NCBI GenBank assembly: GCA_013396755.1 | Contig: VWZF01002534.1 | Span: 931,875 to 995,874 of the forward strand | Direction: 5' to 3' | DNA length: 64,000 nt | Origin: Sclerurus mexicanus | Taxonomy: Eukaryota; Chordata; Aves; Passeriformes; Furnariidae | In this document: positions 60,501 to 64,000 of the stretch, one piece after another | Layout: every line of letters starts with the position of its first letter | How positions within the stretch are numbered: the stretch's first letter is position 1 | Notes under the pieces: generated by a model | What the model was told of the DNA's origin: nothing | What the model saw: the letters and a program-made list of their open reading frames with translations, nothing else | Databases searched by the model: none | Made by a program: the position numbers and the translations under genes

Positions 60501-62814
60501 AGAGGCAGCTTTCTGAAAGGGGCTCAGTCTTGGCTCTGAGAAAGGTCCTTATCAAGACAGTGTCTAAAGCCAATGGTATGTCTGCACTGTCACCCTCTGC
60601 ATGTGCTCACACATGGTGTGGTTTCTTTCAATGTGATGTTTCAAGAAGTCACAGACCAAAAAAAAGCTTCCCTCCATGCTCCCCAATCCTCACCAATTTC
60701 AAGCTTTGTTAAATACATCTTGTTTCTGTCACATGCCAGAAGTATTGACCATTTTCTCTCAAGGAGAAAAAATCTTCCTTCCACAACATCTAAGGCTATG
60801 TGCATATGCTCAACACATTTTGTTTGAAATGTTCAGTTTCACTTGAGATGAGGCAAGGCATCAGGAGCTTTGTACTCTCAAGAATTTATCTGCAACAATA
60901 AATTTCCCGAATCTTAGCTTCCCTCCATGAATTCTGAATTCAAGACACTTACGTGCCTAACTCCCTCCTGCCCTCCCACAAAAAAATAAAAAAAAGAAAA
61001 TTGGTGTTAGATGCTACTTTCTCTGCTTCACATTTTTACTTCTTCAGTTTTACTGTTGCTGTTTAAAGAGATTTCAGTTCTGCTCTCCACTCAAAAGACA
61101 CCTGCATTTCAAACACAGAGTATACATTATCCTTAGTCTACTCTACACTTGTGCAAGCAGCCCCTTGCACCTGGACAGGTATCCACCAAAGTCAGGGGAT
61201 GCACAGCAAGGTCTACATTCTATGGATCAGAAAAAGTATGTGCAATTCATAATCACATAAGCTAGTTATTAGGTCATACAATCAGTATTTTCTTATTGCC
61301 CTTGCCGGCAGGAATTCTGTAGTGGAAGAGCAACAGAGTTTATCACATCAGTTTTAACCACTTGATAATCTTGTGTGGCTCTCTGTAGCACCTTGCAGTG
61401 TTGGCCCTCAATATCTGAAATTTAGCGAGACTAAAGAAAAAGGCAATTTTGCCAAGGAGCTTCACCCTTCTTCCATTACACAACAAGCCAACAATTAGTG
61501 TTATGCAAGTTTCTGCTCCCCATGAAGTGTGCACTCTCTCAGCTTGCTGAAGGTAGCGTGCACAGAGGAGCCAGGTCTGAAATCAGATTAACATATTATG
61601 CTCTTGACCTGAAGGCAGAGCTCCCTGCACTGCTCAGCACCGCTTTCAACCAGGGTTTTGTAGCATCTGGGAAATTGCTGTAGGTCAGAGGGTAGCACTT
61701 CACGTTATCCCTGCATCTCTCTGGGCCTTTCACTTCCACATCACACCAACCAAGCACTCTGAGTGGTGACAGATGGGATTGAGCCAGGACACCTCCAGCA
61801 GGCTCTGCCCATGCCCTGGCCCTGCTCACCTCTCTCATTGGGATAAAAGCACTCAGGGCAAATCCCAGCAGCTCTCAAACCACACTGGCATGTGCCTACA
61901 GAGCTCCTTATCCCCTAAAAACAGATCCCTAAGCACAACTGGATATTCAAGCTCTTACTGGAACAAAGTAGGAACGGGCACAACCAAAGGGCCAGCGTGA
62001 TGAACCAGCACCACCAAAATGCCTTGTGCTCTGTCAGACTCTCATGGTGTGGCTGGAACTTCATTGCTCCCACCAATTCCGTCCACGGGTGCCCATCCAG
62101 CCCCCCCGCAGCAGCCTGAGCCCCAGAGGTGCTGTTCCTACACCAGCACAGCTCTGCCACCTCCATGGATTGCATCACAGAGCCTGGCCCGCACACAGCT
62201 CCCCTGCCCCAGGGGTGGCTCAGCTCCTGCTTCTGCCCCACAGTTTTATTCCCCGTGTCCAGTCACCCCCCTGTGGTCCGGGATGAGCTGTGGCCATGGC
62301 CAGGGAAGGAGGTGGTTCAAACAAGACACGCCAGGCTTGCACAACACATTACCAGGGAGATGTTCTTATCACAAGCGGGTTTTTACAGCCATAGCCCTGA
62401 GAAATCCCATCAGAGAAGAAGAGATGACTCAAGTCTCTTACAGACACTTTACACATCCAGACATTCTTGCATATGAGAATTTACTGCATATAAAAAATGA
62501 CCTCTGACTTTTTGTGCCTCTCCTCTATACTGTCATAAACAAGAATATCATTTCAAGAGATGCTGTCAACTTATATTTAGCCTAGTTTTTTTTATTTTGT
62601 TTAAAAATAAAAGCCTTCTGTAAAGCATAAGACGAAGAGAATTAAAAAACCAATTCTTTAAAACAAAACAAAAAAAAATGTGCTGTTGCCTTTCAAACCC
62701 TTACCCTGTAGCACTGAAAACTTGGAATTGTCCACAAATGAATACGAGACTGACATGATATTTATTATCCAAGCTTAAAATAGCACAGAACAAACAGAAT
62801 ACAAATCATGGCAA
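57534..62814. other. Long non-coding stretch, no gene recognised
   Basis: Mixed unique sequence. It holds an A11 run at 60459-60469, a (TTA)n run at 59931-59942 and A-rich DNA at 60980-61001. The GC-richer parts at 58500-58900 and 62010-62340 have stop-poor frames on both strands (176 codons minus; 162 and 115 codons plus) that are rich in Pro and Cys and unrecognised. A TE origin of 58500-58900 is possible but not supported by any motif I know. Confidence 0.6.
60459..60469. repeat. Poly-A tract
   Basis: Eleven A residues in unique sequence. Confidence 0.85.
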
Positions 62815-62945
62815 GTAAAAATTAATTAAAAAATTCAATTTAATAATCTAACAGTTCAGGGGCAATATGTGGTTTATATTGGCAGTGGCCTTTTAATCTT
62901 GCAAATCATATAATTAAGAAAACTTAATTAGCAAAAGCAGTGTTT
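62815..62945. promoter_or_regulatory. Candidate homeodomain element with inverted TAATTAAG arms
   Basis: TAATTAAG (62911-62918) and CTTAATTA (62923-62930) are exact reverse complements separated by AAAA, a 20-bp inverted repeat with a homeodomain core in each arm. Upstream, TTAATTAA-type and TTTAATAAT cores recur at 62820-62850, giving at least six TAAT cores in about 120 bases. Inverted TAAT arms suit dimeric homeodomain binding. AT-rich chance is the alternative. No gene is adjacent. Confidence 0.35.
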
Positions 62946-64000
62946 GAATATTAGAGCTGTGAAAATATCTCCGAAAAAATGGCAAGTATTGGCTTGAACT
63001 TTTTGTAAGCCTCGGTTCTGTATCTGCATGCACTTCTATGAATATAAATAAAAGGCAGGCATAAATAAATGGCAGGAGTAGTGAGGAAATTGTGAAGTTA
63101 GAGTGCTCACAGAAACCAAAATTGCAAGTGCTTGCACAAGGGCCCGAGGCACAGCCCAGCGATGAGGAGCAGCATGTCCTGCCTTCTCCATGGAATCTCC
63201 CATCGCAGCCAGGCCAGCAATGGGAGCAGAACCTTCCCTGAGCCAGCACAGCCCTCTCCTCTGCTCCCTTCCCACCAGCCCTCTCAGGGAGCCTGCAAAC
63301 TACTCGGCCACAGAGAGGAACCACAGAAAACAGAGGCAGCTGCCGGATGAAGAAGAGCCGCACGCATGTCTGGCCGGAGAGAGCCCCAACTTGTTTCATA
63401 CACCCAAAGGAGAACAACGAAAGGGGGGGAAGGAAAAGGCTTCTGGCGATTTTCAATCTCAGAAACCCAAGTTAACTCCAGACCTGTAGCTGAGTTAAAA
63501 GGCACCAACACGCCGTCGTGTCTCCCTCTGCGCAGGGCTGTGTGGGATTCTCACAAGCTGCAAGTCCTAAAGCTACGACATTTATCTCCAGCCCAGCCAG
63601 CTTTTAAAAGTACAAAAAACATTAAACTCACATTTCCTTTCTCAGCCAGGTAGTCAAGGAGAATCTATATAATGTGGAAACTCCAAAGGCTTTGGAGATG
63701 AAATGATTTTGCAAGTGATACAGATACTGAAATAATGACATCCACAGGCAGTACTCCCACTTTCCTTGCAGCTTTAGGCACAAGGGGAAAAAAACCCACG
63801 GAAAACAAAATTTTACTTCTATTAGGTGCCAAAACACTCTCATCCGTAAAATCCCAGGGAGGCATTTCTCTGCATGAGAAAACCAGAAATCTGGTTCACT
63901 CACTACTGGACCAGTAATACTGCAGAAGTTACAGTTTGCAGCAAACCATCTCACACAGACAGAGGGCTTGACTATATTTAAAGTTTCTTGAGCAAATATT
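62946..64000. other. Non-coding stretch to the window end
   Basis: A stop-poor 180-codon minus-strand frame (62914-63456) shows a hydrophobic run near its C-terminal third. It has no domain and overlaps plus-strand frames of up to 99 codons over the same GC-richer bases (63120-63380). I regard it as composition-driven. The rest is ordinary unique sequence. Confidence 0.55.

Noticed and set aside
62914..63456. 180-codon minus-strand frame with a hydrophobic run
   Set aside because: No recognised family, overlapping plus-strand frames in the same GC-rich stretch, and no splice or promoter context.
1..64000. CRISPR arrays, phage defence, operons, tRNA or rRNA genes
   Set aside because: The DNA is vertebrate (CR1 LINEs, CpG depletion, stop-dense frames); no spaced direct-repeat array, tRNA-like box A/B pair or rRNA segment was seen on either strand by eye.

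Overview
This window looks like non-coding nuclear DNA from a bird, most probably a songbird. The main evidence is CR1 (chicken-repeat-1) LINE fragments of the avian type at 27621-27785, 34191-34360 and 50555-50660, plus an older, more decayed CR1-like piece near 17690-17890. All lie mainly on the minus strand. Microsatellites are short and few, and there are no SINE-rich or LINE-1-rich tracts, which also fits a bird. One unresolved base (n) sits at 6345.

No protein-coding gene, tRNA, rRNA, CRISPR array or microbial feature could be supported. Stop codons are dense in all frames. The longest open frame is 191 codons (46220-46795, plus), and its translation matches no family I recognise. The other frames above about 140 codons fall where local composition is GC-rich or stop-poor on both strands at once, which argues against coding. 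The window is therefore either a gene desert or the inside of a very large intron; the sequence alone does not decide which.

Layout. Positions 1-14900 are mostly featureless AT-rich sequence with short low-complexity tracts, two small hairpins (987-1009, 10404-10428) and one palindromic TAAT patch (2351-2400). From about 14900 to 33900 there is a series of compact islands that look like regulatory DNA. They carry clustered homeodomain cores (TAAT/ATTA), octamer-like sites, perfect palindromes, or CpGs retained well above the surrounding level: 14930-15110, 15540-15760, 16480-16570, 20590-20760, 20980-21370, 22480-22915, 23530-23720, 25075-25620, 26715-26850, 28085-28200 and 32880-33900. A plain GC-rich block sits at 19200-19920. 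Positions 34000-62800 are again mostly ordinary, with two CR1 pieces in and around it, a 10-bp-stem hairpin (37800-37828), a 13-bp tandem duplication (41845-41870) and possible islands at 39465-39625, 43140-43245 and 44150-44460. A last TAAT-rich island lies at 62815-62945, with an inverted repeat of two homeodomain-like arms.

How it may work together (inference): many spaced homeodomain-like islands in a region without genes is the usual appearance of the regulatory domain of a developmental gene outside the window. I cannot name that gene. Nothing here amounts to a convincing new biological system. The most testable observations are the chain of candidate enhancers and a small inversion inside the CR1 copy at 27621-27785.
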